Notes: generated from the sequence alone by a model not told the origin. Shown: positions 26,180 through 36,455, counted from the stretch's first letter. The stretch: 64,000 bases of DNA from Candidatus Eisenbacteria bacterium (GCA_016235265.1 JACRLI010000015.1:374401-438400), one strand, 5' to 3'. Numbers and translations are program-made.

Positions 26180-27988
26180 ATGAGCCGACGACGGCATGCC
26201 CGCAAGGCCCAGGCTTCCATCGTGCCTCTCGTGTCGCGTTCGGCGGCGTGGCCCTTCGCGGCCGCGGCCATCGGCGCCATGTGCTGGGCCACCTGGGCCG
26301 CCGCGCGCAAGGCGTGGGTGTGCGACGACGCGTTCATTTCCTTCCGCTATGCGGAGAACCTGGTGCACGGGCTGGGGCTGGTGTACAACGCCGGCGAGCG
26401 CGTGGAGGGCTACAGCAACTTCCTGTGGACGATGTGGGTGGCGGCAGGGCTCCGGCTGGGCGCCGACCCCGAGGCGTGGGCGATCTCGTGGGGTGTGGCC
26501 TGCTTTGCGGGGAGCATCGCGCTGCTGGCCTGGAACGCCTGGCGGTTGCGCCGCGAGGCTCCGGGCGCCGCCCCGTGGCTGCCGGTGGCGGCGATCCTGT
26601 TCGCGGTCCATCCGGACGCGCAGGTGTTCGGCACCAGCGGGCTGGAGACACCCCTCTACACGCTGCTCGCGGTCCTGGGCTACCTGCTGCTGGCGAAGCG
26701 CGACGGCGGCCCGCGGCTCGCGGCGGGCGCCGGAGCGGTGCTGGCCCTGGCCTCCATGACGCGCCCCGACGGGCCCCTGCTGGCCGCGCTGGCGGGCGCG
26801 TGGGTGCTGGCCGCGGGCCGCCCCCGCCTGCGCTGCGCGCTGGCTTTCAGCGGAGCGTTCCTGGCGCTGTGGGCGCCATTCACCGCGTGGCGCGTGGGCT
26901 ACTACGGCGACTTCTTCCCCAACCCCTACTACGCCAAGTCCGCCTCGCTGGGCTGGATGTCCCAGGGCTGGATCTACGTGCGCCTGTACTTCGTGAAGTA
27001 CTGGGCGGTGGCGGTCGGCGCCGCGCTCGCCGGCGTGGCATGGGCCGTCTCCCGCGCCCGCGGCGAGGACCCCGAGGACTCCGGGCGGGCGGGCTGGGGG
27101 CCGCGCGCCGCGCTGGCGGCGCTCTTTGCGCTGGGCTACACCGCGTACGTGATGCGCGTGGGCGGGGACTTCATGTTCGCGCGCCTGCTGATCCCGGCCA
27201 CACCATTCTACCTGGTGATGGCGGAGCTGGGCGTGGCGCGACTGGCGCCGCGTTTCGCGCCCGCGCAGGCGCTCCTGGTCGCCGCGGCCGCGGCAGCCGT
27301 CGCCCTCACGCCGTACCCGTTCGCGGGCACCGGCTGGATCAGCGGAATCGTCCACGAGTGGGCCTTCTACTCGCCGGAGAATACCGCGACCACGAAGGCG
27401 CACGGGCTCACGCTGCGCCGCTACTTCGAGGGGCTGCCGGTGCGCGTGGCGTTCCTGGGCTCGGAGGCGCGGCTGGTGTATTACGCGCGACCCGCGGTGG
27501 CCATCGAGAGCCAGACCGGCCTGACCGACCGCACCATCGCGCGCCTGCCGCTGCGCGCGCGCGGCCGGATCGGGCACGAGAAGACGGCGCCGCTCGACTA
27601 CCTGATCGAGCAGCGCCGCTGCCAGTTCGTGTTCCACCCGCAGGCGGCCCGCGAGCTGAAGCTGGACGAGGCCCTGCCCACGCTCGACATCCTGTTCGAC
27701 GACGTGCGCGGACGCGTCCTCAGGTGGGACCCGCCGCTTATGGAACAGCTTCGCCGCCGCGGCGCGCGCTTCGACGATTTCCCGGTGCTCCTGGACGGGT
27801 TCCTCAAGCAGCTCCCGGCCGTCCGCGACGCCGACGTGGAGATGCTCTACCCCGGCCTGAAGCGCATCTACTTCGGGCATGTGCGCGACCCGCGCCGCGA
27901 GCAGCCGTTCCTTGACCGGCTGGCGAAGATCGCGACCGCGCGCGCTACGGCCCGGCCTGGGACAGCTCCCGCGCCGCCGAGTCGATGA
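26180..27988 (+). CDS. GT-C type membrane glycosyltransferase (arabinosyltransferase-like)
   Basis: The protein has 602 residues, with GGAG seven bases before the ATG. After the first helix comes CDDAFISFRYAENLVHGLGLVYNAG then VEGYSNFLWT, the conserved periplasmic loop of a GT-C group that includes mycobacterial terminal arabinofuranosyltransferases. The DD pair is the likely catalytic site. About ten helices follow, with MTRPDGPL and NPYYAKS loops, then a soluble C-terminal region of about 170 residues. It would use a polyprenyl-phosphate sugar outside the inner membrane. Its last 44 bases overlap the convergent M28 gene. Confidence 0.82.
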   Translation: MSRRRHARKAQASIVPLVSRSAAWPFAAAAIGAMCWATWAAARKAWVCDDAFISFRYAENLVHGLGLVYNAGERVEGYSNFLWTMWVAAGLRLGADPEAWAISWGVACFAGSIALLAWNAWRLRREAPGAAPWLPVAAILFAVHPDAQVFGTSGLETPLYTLLAVLGYLLLAKRDGGPRLAAGAGAVLALASMTRPDGPLLAALAGAWVLAAGRPRLRCALAFSGAFLALWAPFTAWRVGYYGDFFPNPYYAKSASLGWMSQGWIYVRLYFVKYWAVAVGAALAGVAWAVSRARGEDPEDSGRAGWGPRAALAALFALGYTAYVMRVGGDFMFARLLIPATPFYLVMAELGVARLAPRFAPAQALLVAAAAAAVALTPYPFAGTGWISGIVHEWAFYSPENTATTKAHGLTLRRYFEGLPVRVAFLGSEARLVYYARPAVAIESQTGLTDRTIARLPLRARGRIGHEKTAPLDYLIEQRRCQFVFHPQAARELKLDEALPTLDILFDDVRGRVLRWDPPLMEQLRRRGARFDDFPVLLDGFLKQLPAVRDADVEMLYPGLKRIYFGHVRDPRREQPFLDRLAKIATARATARPGTAPAPPSR

Positions 27989-30236
27989 GCGCCGCCTCGG
28001 CCTTCAGCACCCCCGCCAGCCGCACGATCTCGGTGCGCGCCTCGTCCCATCGCTTCAACTCGATGGCCTCCCGCACCCCCGGAAACGTCTTCGCGCCATA
28101 GCCGGTGTACTGCCCCGGCGCGTACACCATGTGCCGGTACCATGGGCGCCCCGGCAGCCCTTCCGGGAGCGTCAGCCGGCGCTCGGTCTCCATGAGCGCC
28201 TGGTTGACCGTGGCCAGGCTCACCCGCGCCAGCGCCTCGCCTCCGCGGACCGCCGCGCGGACTCGCGCGCTGTCGTAGCGCGTCGCGCACGCGGCGATCG
28301 AATCCACCGCCGACCGGAGCGGCTGGAAGTCCAGCTCGGGCGGCACTTCCATCGGCACCGGCGCGGGCAGCGGTACCTTCGGGTCCGCCACGGCGGCAAA
28401 GTAGCCTTCCCCGAGCCGCTGGTTGTGCTCCACCGCATCCTCCCGGGCCTTCTTCAGCAGCTTCTCCACCTCGTCCTCGAAGCGGCGCGTCGCGGCGGCC
28501 AGCGGAGTGAAGCCCAGGGGCAGCAGCTCGGCCCCGGCGAAGCGCATCACCGCGCTGCCCGCGGTCTGCGCCAGCGCGCGGCCGTAGCGGAAATCGCCGT
28601 CGGCGAACCGGGTGTACCATGAGAAGTCGTCGTAGATGGAGTGGTACACGCCGCCGCGGTCCTCGCCCCCGAAGCCCATGTTGAGGCTCGCCACGCCCAG
28701 GTGGTCCAGGAAGGCGGTGTAGTCCGAGCCCGAGCCCAGCGGCCCCAGGCGCCACGCGCGGGCGGCGCGAAGTTCCTTGCGCTCGTCGGCGCCCGCCACG
28801 GTCCCGATCTCGCGCAGCCACCGGCGCTCCCATGTCGAGAGCCGGGTCTCCGGGTCGGGCACGTCGCGGGCCACCTCGTTCACGAACGCCTCCAGCGGCT
28901 GCGAGCCGTCCACGTCCAGGAAGCCCCGGCCGTTGCTGTCGGAGTTGATGTAGAGCACGGCGTGCCGGCGCAGCTCGTCGGCGTGGGCCTCGGCCCACTC
29001 CGTGGAGCCCATCAACCCGGGCTCCTCGCCGTCCCACGCGCACAGGAAGATGGTACGCCGCGGCTTCCATCCCGCGCGCAGCAGCTGACCGAACGCACGG
29101 CCCTCCTCCAGCACCGCCGCCACCCCCGAGACCGGGTCCTGGGTGCCATTCACCCAGGCGTCGTGATGGTTGCCGCGGATCACCCATTCGTCGTCCGCGG
29201 CGGCGCCGGGGATGCGCGCCACCACGTCGTGGATGGGCTTGAGGTCCCAATTCGAGCTCACCTTCAGGCGCACCTTCGCGGGGCCGGGGCCCAGGCGGTA
29301 GGTGATGGGCAGCGCGCCGCGCCAGGCGTCCGGCGCCACCGGACCGGCCAGCGCGGCCAGCAGGGGCTGGGCGTCGCCGTAGGAGATCGGGAGCACCGGC
29401 ACGCGAGTGATGGACTTCGCGTCCGCCAGCGCCAGTCGCTTCGCTCCGAAGGCGGCCGCGTAGCCGGGGGTGAGAGGGTCACCGGGGTAGGTGGACTGGT
29501 CTATCGCGCTGCCACGCTGCACGCCGTCCGCGGGGCGGAACGGGCCCGCAGGATACGTTTCACCCTGGTAGTAGCCGTCGTCGCGCGGGTCCGAGTAGAT
29601 GATGCAGCCCACGGCACCGTGCTCGGCCGCCACCCGGGGCTTCACCCCCCGGAAGCAGGCCCCGTAACGCGCGATCACGATGCATCCCTTCACATCCACG
29701 CCCAGGCGCTCCAGTTGCTCGTAATCGGAGGGGATGCCGTAGTTGACGTACACCAGCGGCGCGGTGACGTCGCCGTCGCAGGAAAAGGCGTTGTAGGTGG
29801 GCAGTTGCTCGTCCTGCTGCGCCGAGCTGGGATCCCCCGGCACCGCCGGCTCCCGCAGCCGGCAGGTGAACGCGGACGGCTCCAGCAGTTCCAGGCTGCG
29901 ATCGCGGGGCGTGGGGAAGAGCACGTAGAACGTCTCGATCTGCGCCTCGAGCCCCCACGCGCGCAACCGGTCACGCATCCACTCGGCATTGCGCTTGCCG
30001 GCCTCCGAGCCCACCGGATGCGGGCGGGCGGAGAGCGCCCGGACATGCTCGCGCACGCTGTCGGCGCTGGGGATGGCGCGGAAGCGCTCCTCCCAGGCGC
30101 GCTCGGCGCGCGAGGCCGCGGCGGAGTAGCCGGCCAGGGGCGGCGGTCCCCCGGAGGGCGCCTCCTCGCCGGCCGCGGGGTTCGCCGCCATCCACAGGGA
30201 GCACAGCACGGAGGAGAACAGGGCGCCGGGCCGCAT
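27945..30236 (-). CDS. M28 metallopeptidase (glutamate carboxypeptidase II-like)
   Basis: The protein has 763 residues; ATG 30236 has GGAGG seven bases upstream, and a signal peptide is present. It has the three-domain plan of transferrin-receptor/GCPII proteins: a PA insert (GCIVIARYGACFRGVKPRVA), the zinc peptidase core and a C-terminal helical dimerisation domain. Aligned with GCPII, the zinc ligands would be His357, Asp367, Glu405, Asp433 and His532, with Glu404 as general base; all are present. It probably removes residues from peptides in the periplasm or outside. It starts divergently from the TPR membrane gene. Confidence 0.93.
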   Translation of the reverse strand: MRPGALFSSVLCSLWMAANPAAGEEAPSGGPPPLAGYSAAASRAERAWEERFRAIPSADSVREHVRALSARPHPVGSEAGKRNAEWMRDRLRAWGLEAQIETFYVLFPTPRDRSLELLEPSAFTCRLREPAVPGDPSSAQQDEQLPTYNAFSCDGDVTAPLVYVNYGIPSDYEQLERLGVDVKGCIVIARYGACFRGVKPRVAAEHGAVGCIIYSDPRDDGYYQGETYPAGPFRPADGVQRGSAIDQSTYPGDPLTPGYAAAFGAKRLALADAKSITRVPVLPISYGDAQPLLAALAGPVAPDAWRGALPITYRLGPGPAKVRLKVSSNWDLKPIHDVVARIPGAAADDEWVIRGNHHDAWVNGTQDPVSGVAAVLEEGRAFGQLLRAGWKPRRTIFLCAWDGEEPGLMGSTEWAEAHADELRRHAVLYINSDSNGRGFLDVDGSQPLEAFVNEVARDVPDPETRLSTWERRWLREIGTVAGADERKELRAARAWRLGPLGSGSDYTAFLDHLGVASLNMGFGGEDRGGVYHSIYDDFSWYTRFADGDFRYGRALAQTAGSAVMRFAGAELLPLGFTPLAAATRRFEDEVEKLLKKAREDAVEHNQRLGEGYFAAVADPKVPLPAPVPMEVPPELDFQPLRSAVDSIAACATRYDSARVRAAVRGGEALARVSLATVNQALMETERRLTLPEGLPGRPWYRHMVYAPGQYTGYGAKTFPGVREAIELKRWDEARTEIVRLAGVLKAEAALIDSAARELSQAGP

Positions 30237-30415
30237 CGGGGTCCCTCCAGGGTTCGTGGGCCAGGGACGCGCCTTGCGGCGCGCGGGATTGGATGGCGGC
30301 AACCGTGAGGCAATGGGGCGCAGCGCGTCAAGCGGCCGGCGCGGCGCCCGCGGCACGGCATCGCGTCGAACCGGTCGGCGGCACGGCGCTCTGGCGCGAC
30401 GCGCGCCTGCTCGGT

Positions 30416-30421
30416 TAGTCT
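30416..30421 (+). promoter_or_regulatory. -10 box of a probable leaderless transcript
   Basis: TAGTCT ends seven bases before the ATG at 30429, and there is no Shine-Dalgarno. The spacing equals that at 9213. Confidence 0.45.
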
Positions 30422-30428
30422 CTCCGGC

Positions 30429-32456
30429 ATGTCCGGAACCACCGCTTCCCCCACCCGCGTGCCGGTCCCCCGCCCCCGCGCCGCGCTGGCGCTGGCCCTG
30501 TGCAGCGGCCTGGCGCTGTACGCCCCCAACCTGCGCCTGCAGCTGCTGGCCGACGACTATGCGTTTATCTCGGGGGCTCACTTCACCCCCTTCCTGCGCT
30601 GGCTGGGCGAAACCGGCGGTGTGTCGTACTACCGGCCTTTCGCCCGGCAGGCCTACATGGGGTTGATGAGCGCCTTGTTCGGCACCAGCCCCCTGCCCTA
30701 CCACGCGGTCAGCCTGGGGCTGCTGCTGGTGAGTGCGTGGCTGCTCGCACGCATCGCCGCGCGGCTGGCCTCGCCCGGCGCGGGGGTGGTGGCCGCGGTG
30801 GTGTTCCTGGCGCAGCACGGCGGCAGCGTGCTCACCGGCTGGGCCTCCTGCGCGCAGGATCTGTTCGCGCTGACCTTCGTGGCGGCGGCGGTGGAGCTGC
30901 ACCTGTCCGGCCGCCGCGCGGGCGCGGTGCTCGCCACCGCGCTGGCGCTGCTGAGCAAGGAGACCGCCGCGGCCGGCCCGCTGGTGGTGCTGCTGGCCTC
31001 CCGATCCCTGCCCGGCCGAAGCTGGAGCGCCGCCGCGCGCGGGGCGCTGCCCCACCTGGCGGTGTTGGCGGCCTGGGCCGTGGCGTACGCGCTGTGGTTC
31101 CGGCACTTCCCCGGCGCCCCCCCGGTGGGTGTGCTGGACGTGCGCGCCGACGGCGCGTCCGCGCTCTCCGGGTTGGCCCTGAGCCTGCTGGCCCTGGTCA
31201 ATCTCGACGCCGGCCTGGCCGTGCCCGCTACCGCGGCCGACCTCGTGCGCGGCGTGCTGGGCCTGGCACTGGGTTGCGGGGCCATCGCGCTGGCGGTGTT
31301 CCCCGCGACTCGTGGCGCGCGGGACGGGGCCGCGGCTCCCCCGTCCGCGCAGGCGCAGGGGGGCAGGGCCAGGAAGGGCCGTGAACCCCGCCGCGCGCCC
31401 GCCGCCCGGAGCGGCGCGCGGCTGCCCGCGCTGGCGCTGCTGGGCGCGGGCTGGCTGGTGCTGGGCCTGCTGCCGCTGCTCCTGGTGGGGCATCGCTGGA
31501 GCGCCTACCTGGCGGTGATGGCCGGGGCCGGCCTGGCCCTGCTCGCCGGCGCATTCCTGGGGAACATGCGTTGGCCCGCGCTGGCCGCGGGCGGTCTGCT
31601 GCTGCTCGCGGGGCCCGCCGCGGACGGGGTGCGCGCGGGGGCGTTCGACAGCGGCGGCGACTCGGTGTGGACGCTGGCGCGCCTGCGCCGCCTGGGTGGG
31701 TTCGTGGACGGGCTGCAGCGCACGCTGCGTGGCCGCTATCCGACCCTGAAGCCGGGCACGCAGGTGCTGCTCTCGAGGGTGCCCAACATGAGCCTCGTGG
31801 CGTTGCACGGCTCCGACGCGCTCCGCGCCTGGTACGCCGACTCGAGCCTGGCCATGGGCGTAATCGACGAGCGCGCCATGACACGCCTGGACGTGGAGCG
31901 GGTGGTGCTGGACTGCGATCCCACCGTGGAGCCCAACCGCTGGTCGTTCGAGAGCCCCGGGTTCGTGGACCTCCGCGTGCGCATCCAGCGGGCGCTGAAT
32001 GCCCAGGACATGGGCGCGGTCGCGCCGCTCATCGAGCGGGTGCGCCGCGAGCCCGAGTGGCACGCGCTGAGCCCCGACTGGCGCGCCGGGGCGTTGCTCA
32101 CGCTGGGGCAGGTGTACCAGAAGCTGGGCCGCCACGGAGAGGCGGAGCAGGTGTTCCGGGAGTCGGTGGCGGACGACTCCACGCTGGGCGAGTCCCACTT
32201 CGGCCTGGGCACCACCCTGGTCATGCGCCGCGCCTTCCTGGAGGCGGAGCCGCACCTGGAATCGGCCGCGCGGCGCATGCCCTGGGCGGCGGTGGTGCAG
32301 TTCAGCTGCGGGGCGGTGATGGTGCAGAACGGGCACGACCCGGTGGCGGCTGCGCGCTACCTGGAGCGGAGCATCGAGTTGGGGATCGATGAGCCCAGCC
32401 GGACCATCGCGCGGAGCATGCTGGCGCGCCTCGCTGCCCGCCCGGGCGGGCGCTGA
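30429..32456 (+). CDS. Polytopic membrane protein with C-terminal TPRs (GT-C-like)
   Basis: The protein has 675 residues. About ten helices fill residues 20-420. The first loop has LLADDYAFISGAHF, an acidic DD at the place used by GT-C enzymes, then SYYRPFARQAY. LLSKETAAAGPLVVLLAS is a common feature of TPR-bearing O-mannosyl-type proteins. From about 530 on there are two or three TPR-like repeats (LTLGQVYQKLGRHGEAEQVFRESVADD). It is probably a polyprenyl-sugar-dependent transferase or an assembly protein. A leaderless start is suggested by the -10 position. Confidence 0.75.
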   Translation: MSGTTASPTRVPVPRPRAALALALCSGLALYAPNLRLQLLADDYAFISGAHFTPFLRWLGETGGVSYYRPFARQAYMGLMSALFGTSPLPYHAVSLGLLLVSAWLLARIAARLASPGAGVVAAVVFLAQHGGSVLTGWASCAQDLFALTFVAAAVELHLSGRRAGAVLATALALLSKETAAAGPLVVLLASRSLPGRSWSAAARGALPHLAVLAAWAVAYALWFRHFPGAPPVGVLDVRADGASALSGLALSLLALVNLDAGLAVPATAADLVRGVLGLALGCGAIALAVFPATRGARDGAAAPPSAQAQGGRARKGREPRRAPAARSGARLPALALLGAGWLVLGLLPLLLVGHRWSAYLAVMAGAGLALLAGAFLGNMRWPALAAGGLLLLAGPAADGVRAGAFDSGGDSVWTLARLRRLGGFVDGLQRTLRGRYPTLKPGTQVLLSRVPNMSLVALHGSDALRAWYADSSLAMGVIDERAMTRLDVERVVLDCDPTVEPNRWSFESPGFVDLRVRIQRALNAQDMGAVAPLIERVRREPEWHALSPDWRAGALLTLGQVYQKLGRHGEAEQVFRESVADDSTLGESHFGLGTTLVMRRAFLEAEPHLESAARRMPWAAVVQFSCGAVMVQNGHDPVAAARYLERSIELGIDEPSRTIARSMLARLAARPGGR

Positions 32457-32519
32457 GGGCATCGCGTCCGGGGGATCGGCGCGTCCGGGCGGCGGGCAGA
32501 CGCTTGCGCTCTGCAGCAA

Positions 32520-32551
32520 CGACCCGGGGCCCACTGCCTGGCCCCGGGTCG
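32520..32551. terminator. Bidirectional hairpin between convergent genes
   Basis: A perfect 12-base stem (CGACCCGGGGCC with GGCCCCGGGTCG) with an eight-base loop sits between the TPR gene and the M16 gene. There is no T-run on either side, so termination would rest on stem strength or Rho. Confidence 0.5.
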
Positions 32552-32605
32552 CCTGGTACTGCTCGGCGCCCTCCCGGGCGCCTGATCCCTGCTGACTGAA
32601 CTGCC

Positions 32606-34750
32606 CTACTTCGCCGGCTTGGTGAACAGCGTGTCGGACAGCGCCGGGTTCGCCTGCGCGGCGGTTACGGTGGACGACATGAAGTCCTTGCCATCCATCA
32701 GCGCCTTCTCCGCGTGGGGGAACTTCACGGGTCCGACGGCCTTCCAGTCGGTGTAGATCTCGGTGTGCCGGGCGGGGCCACCCTGGCCCTTGCCCATGTA
32801 CTCCATGCCTGCCAGCGAACCGTCGGGCCCGAAGTACAGCAGCCAGTCCTTGACCAGCTCGCTCTTCGCCAGCGCCACGTCGCAGCTCTTCCCGCCGAGG
32901 TCCTTCTTTTCGGCGAGCGCCTGCAGCTGCACCTGCTCGGAGTGACCGAACAGCCGGAAGAGGGAGCGCTCGTACTCGTTCTTGAGATCCTCGATGGCGC
33001 CGGGCTGGTCCTGCAGGCCGCCGGGCGTCCTCGCCCAGCCGCCCTTCGCCGACACGCCCGAGGTCATCTCGCCCCTGGGGGTCTTCATCGCCTGGCGGTA
33101 GCGGTCCGGCAGCGCCCAGGAGCTGTGCGCGCCCAGCTGGATGGACTGGCCCTGCATGCTGAGCGTCAGGTTCTGCTCGACGGTCCAGGTCTTGATTCCC
33201 GCCCACGCGGCGGAGCCCCCGGCCAGGTCGGCGGCCTTCTTGAGCCACGCCGCGCCCCTGGTCGCGTCCTCCGCCGAGCCCGCGCCCACCTTGAGCTTCG
33301 AGGCCGGCGGCGGAATCGAGATGTCCACGCGCTCCACCGGCTGGCCCAGCGAGGTCAGCGGCCGGTCGAACTCCTTCTCGCGGCCGACGATGATGGTGAC
33401 CAGGTTGTCCGGGTGGATGTGGCGCTTGGCGGCCTCGAACATGGTCGCCGGCGTGACGCCCTGCAGCCCCTTCTGGTAGGTGGTGAGGAAGTCCTTGGGG
33501 TATCCCACCAGCTCGTAGAATGCCGAGCGGAACATCACCGCCGAAGGCTCGGCGAAGTTGAACACGAAGGAGTTCAGCTGCGACTCCCGCGCGATCTTCA
33601 CCTCGTCGTCGGTGAACGGCTCGCGCACCGCCTTCTCCAGCTCGGTGCGCATGAGGTCCGCGGACACCATGATGGAGTCGTTGCGCGTGAGCGTGTAGGC
33701 CATGAACACGCCGGGACGGGCGTAGCCGCTGCCCGCGCCGGCGCCCGCGGCGTAGGCCAGCCCGCGCTGGGTGCGAATCACGTTGAGCAGCCGGGACTGG
33801 AAACCCCCGCCCAGCGCGTTCTCCAGCACGTCCATGTCCGAATAGTCCGGCGCGTCCAGGATCCTGAATCCCAGGTGGGCCATGATAATGCCCGACTGGG
33901 TGACGTCGTCCTTGGGCGCGAACACCACGCGCTTCGGCCCCAGCACCGGCATGGCAGGCATGGCCGGCGGGGTGAGCCCGCTCTTCTTCCACGCGCCGAA
34001 CTTCCCATTCAGGATCTTCTTCATGTCGGCGGAGCGGAAGTCGCCGTACACCGCGAGGATCATCCGCTCCGGCGCGAAGCACAGCTGCTGGAACTTCACG
34101 CAGTCGTCGCGGGTGATGGCATCCACCGTGGCGTACTCCGGCTGTTGCGCGTACGGGCTCTCCTTGCCGAAGATCGCCTGCTGCGCGGTCCGGGTGAGCA
34201 CGCTGAGCATCTCGTCGTTGCGCGACGCGATGCCCCGGCGCACGGCCACCCGCTGCAACTCGATCTTGTCCTCGGGGAACGCCGGGGCCTGGAGGATCTC
34301 CGCCGCCAGGCCGAACACCTCGGCGGTGTTCTCGGTGAGGCAGCGCCAGCTGGCCGAGGCGTTGTCGGCCCCGACGCCCGCGCCGATGGACGCGCCCAGG
34401 GCGCCCAGGCGGTCGTCCAGCCAGTCGCCGGAGTGCGTGGTGCTGCCGCCGCGGCGCATCACCGCGGGCACCACGCTGGCCAGCCCGGCCTTCTCGGCCG
34501 GGGACCACGCGGAACTGGACTTGAAGTACGCGGTGGCGGTCACCCGCGGCAGGTCGTGGTTCTCCTGCAGGTAGACCACGATGCCGTTGGGCATCACGTA
34601 GCGTTCGGGCTGGAACGTCTGGATCGGGTTCAGCGGCGGGATCGCCAGCGTGCGGGGATCCCCCGCACCGGCCGCGGTCCCGACCGCGAGCGCCGCGGCC
34701 GCCACCACGGTGGCCAGCGCCGGCGCGATTCTACGGAAGCTCGTCGTCAT
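32606..34750 (-). CDS. M16 family protein, non-catalytic subunit with C-terminal extension
   Basis: The protein has 714 residues; its ATG overlaps the stop of the M16 peptidase gene upstream (ATGA). It has a signal peptide and the two-lobed M16 fold (FQPERYVMPNGIVVYLQENHDLPRV, later LLNVIRTQRGLAYAAGAGAGSGYARPGVF). The zinc motif HxxEH is absent: the matching place reads ASVVPAVMRRGG. Paired M16 proteins commonly consist of one zinc-bearing and one zinc-free subunit that close around the peptide. About 220 extra C-terminal residues (after IPPPAS) add a beta-rich domain of unknown role. Confidence 0.88.
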   Translation of the reverse strand: MTTSFRRIAPALATVVAAAALAVGTAAGAGDPRTLAIPPLNPIQTFQPERYVMPNGIVVYLQENHDLPRVTATAYFKSSSAWSPAEKAGLASVVPAVMRRGGSTTHSGDWLDDRLGALGASIGAGVGADNASASWRCLTENTAEVFGLAAEILQAPAFPEDKIELQRVAVRRGIASRNDEMLSVLTRTAQQAIFGKESPYAQQPEYATVDAITRDDCVKFQQLCFAPERMILAVYGDFRSADMKKILNGKFGAWKKSGLTPPAMPAMPVLGPKRVVFAPKDDVTQSGIIMAHLGFRILDAPDYSDMDVLENALGGGFQSRLLNVIRTQRGLAYAAGAGAGSGYARPGVFMAYTLTRNDSIMVSADLMRTELEKAVREPFTDDEVKIARESQLNSFVFNFAEPSAVMFRSAFYELVGYPKDFLTTYQKGLQGVTPATMFEAAKRHIHPDNLVTIIVGREKEFDRPLTSLGQPVERVDISIPPPASKLKVGAGSAEDATRGAAWLKKAADLAGGSAAWAGIKTWTVEQNLTLSMQGQSIQLGAHSSWALPDRYRQAMKTPRGEMTSGVSAKGGWARTPGGLQDQPGAIEDLKNEYERSLFRLFGHSEQVQLQALAEKKDLGGKSCDVALAKSELVKDWLLYFGPDGSLAGMEYMGKGQGGPARHTEIYTDWKAVGPVKFPHAEKALMDGKDFMSSTVTAAQANPALSDTLFTKPAK

Positions 34751-36351
34751 CACTTCTGCCCCCCGCCCGAGGCCGTCTCGGTTTTCGCGTTCACGATCAG
34801 TCCCACGGTGCGGTTGCTCTTGACCATGGTGCGCTTCATGGCGTCGGTGAGGTCCTGGACCGTCAGCCCCTGAACCCGCTCGGCCTGGCGGAAGAACTCG
34901 CGCCAGTCGCCGAACAGCGTCTGGGCCTGGGCCAGCTCCGAGGCCAGGTCCTCGCGGGACTCCGCCGAGCCCACCATCTGGGCCCGCGTGCGGACCTTGT
35001 AGCCGTCCAGCTCCTCCTGGGTGAAGGGCTTGCTGGTCATGACTTCGTCGATGACGTCGTAGACGGCCTTCTCCACCGCCAGCGGGTCCTGCCCCGCGGC
35101 GGGCACCACCAGGATGCCGAACAGGCTGGGATACTTGTTGCCCGGGAAGCCCGGAAACGCCTGCGCCTGCACCGCGATCTTCTTCTCCTTGACCAGCACC
35201 TTGTTCAGGCGCGAGTAGCTGCCACCGCCCAGCAGGCTGCCCAGGGCCTCGTACGCCGTGAAGGAGGGGTCGGTGACCGCGGGGATGTGCCAGCCGATCA
35301 CCACGATGGGCTGCGCGGGGTCCTCCAGGATCACGCGCCGCTCGGCCGACTGCGGCGGCTCCTGGGTGTCCGGTCCCGGGGGCACCGGCGCGTCGGAAAG
35401 CACCGAGTAGTTCTGCTGCGCGTACTTCTGCACGTCCTCGAACTTCACGTCGCCCACGATGGCGCAGGCCATGTTCTTCGCCACGTAGTACTTCTTGTAG
35501 AAGTCCGCGCCCTGCGCGGCGCTGAAGGTCTTGAGGTCCGAGGGGTGGCCGATCCCGCCGAAGCCGTACGGGTGCGCCACGAACGCCGCGTGGATGAACT
35601 CGTCGATCAGACGGCCGATGGGCGAGGACTCGGTGCGCATGCGCCGCTCCTCGTAGACCACGTCGCGCTCCTTGTAGAACTCGCGGAACGTGGGGTTGGC
35701 CATCCGGTCCCCCTCCAGCATCGCCCACAGCTCGAGGCGGTTGGAGGGCAGGCTGTAGTGATAGGCGGTGACATCGTCGGCGGTGTAGGCGTTCATGCCC
35801 TGCACGCCGTTGCGCTCCAGGATCTTGGAGAACTCGTTGGACACCACGTACTTGAAGGAGGCCTCCTGCGCGTCCTTGAAGGCCGCCTGGGCCGCCGCCA
35901 TCCGGGTGCTGTCCGCGCGATAGCCCTTGCGTCGCTCGGCCAGCACGCCCTGCCAGGCGCTCTCGACCGCATCCATGAGCGGCTTCTCCTTCGAGTAGTC
36001 GGAGGTGCCGACCGTGGGGGTGCCCTTGAATGCCATGTGCTCCATCATGTGCGCCAGGCCGGTGGTGCCGGTGTTCTCGTTGGCCGAGCCGGCGTTCACC
36101 ATGGTCACGAAGCTGAAGATAGGCGCGTCGTGGCGCTCCAGGACGATCATCTTGAAGCCGTTGGCCAGGGTGAATTCCTTCACCTGCTTCTCGATCGCCT
36201 CGAGACCCGTGCGGACCGGGGCGGGGGCGCCGGGACGGGCCGGCGCGGGCTTGGCCGCCGCGCGGGCGGCCGGGGCGAGCGCCAGCAGCCCCGCCACCAG
36301 CCCCCACACCGCGATGCCGCGCAATCCGGGCCATTGGACCCTGTTGGGCAT
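34750..36351 (-). CDS. M16 zinc peptidase (insulinase family), catalytic subunit
   Basis: The protein has 533 residues; ATG 36351 has GGAGGA upstream. A signal peptide and Ala/Pro-rich linker precede the domain. The inverted zinc motif HMMEH is at 101-105 in GLAHMMEHMAFKG, with the further glutamate ligand expected in the YEERRMR region. An insertion of about 60 residues (DAVESAWQGVLAERRKG...) after the motif is common in bacterial periplasmic members. It would degrade peptides in the periplasm together with the next gene's product. Confidence 0.92.
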   Translation of the reverse strand: MPNRVQWPGLRGIAVWGLVAGLLALAPAARAAAKPAPARPGAPAPVRTGLEAIEKQVKEFTLANGFKMIVLERHDAPIFSFVTMVNAGSANENTGTTGLAHMMEHMAFKGTPTVGTSDYSKEKPLMDAVESAWQGVLAERRKGYRADSTRMAAAQAAFKDAQEASFKYVVSNEFSKILERNGVQGMNAYTADDVTAYHYSLPSNRLELWAMLEGDRMANPTFREFYKERDVVYEERRMRTESSPIGRLIDEFIHAAFVAHPYGFGGIGHPSDLKTFSAAQGADFYKKYYVAKNMACAIVGDVKFEDVQKYAQQNYSVLSDAPVPPGPDTQEPPQSAERRVILEDPAQPIVVIGWHIPAVTDPSFTAYEALGSLLGGGSYSRLNKVLVKEKKIAVQAQAFPGFPGNKYPSLFGILVVPAAGQDPLAVEKAVYDVIDEVMTSKPFTQEELDGYKVRTRAQMVGSAESREDLASELAQAQTLFGDWREFFRQAERVQGLTVQDLTDAMKRTMVKSNRTVGLIVNAKTETASGGGQK

Positions 36352-36455
36352 GTCTCCTCCGTGAAAAGGTTCGGTACATCGTCTTCGAGGAAGGGCGGCC
36401 GGAGTATGGCACGGGCCCCGGCCCGGCGGCAAACCGGCCTCCCGGCCGGAGCCCG

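Noticed and set aside
30237..34508. Upstream extension of the M28 frame, open for over 4 kb
   Set aside because: The extension is antisense to the TPR gene and out of frame with the M16 gene. The M28 signal peptide with GGAGG at 30236 marks the true start.
32606..36351. M16 pair as a novel system
   Set aside because: Adjacent zinc-bearing and zinc-free M16 subunits are a well-known arrangement. Only the long C-terminal extension of the second protein is unusual.
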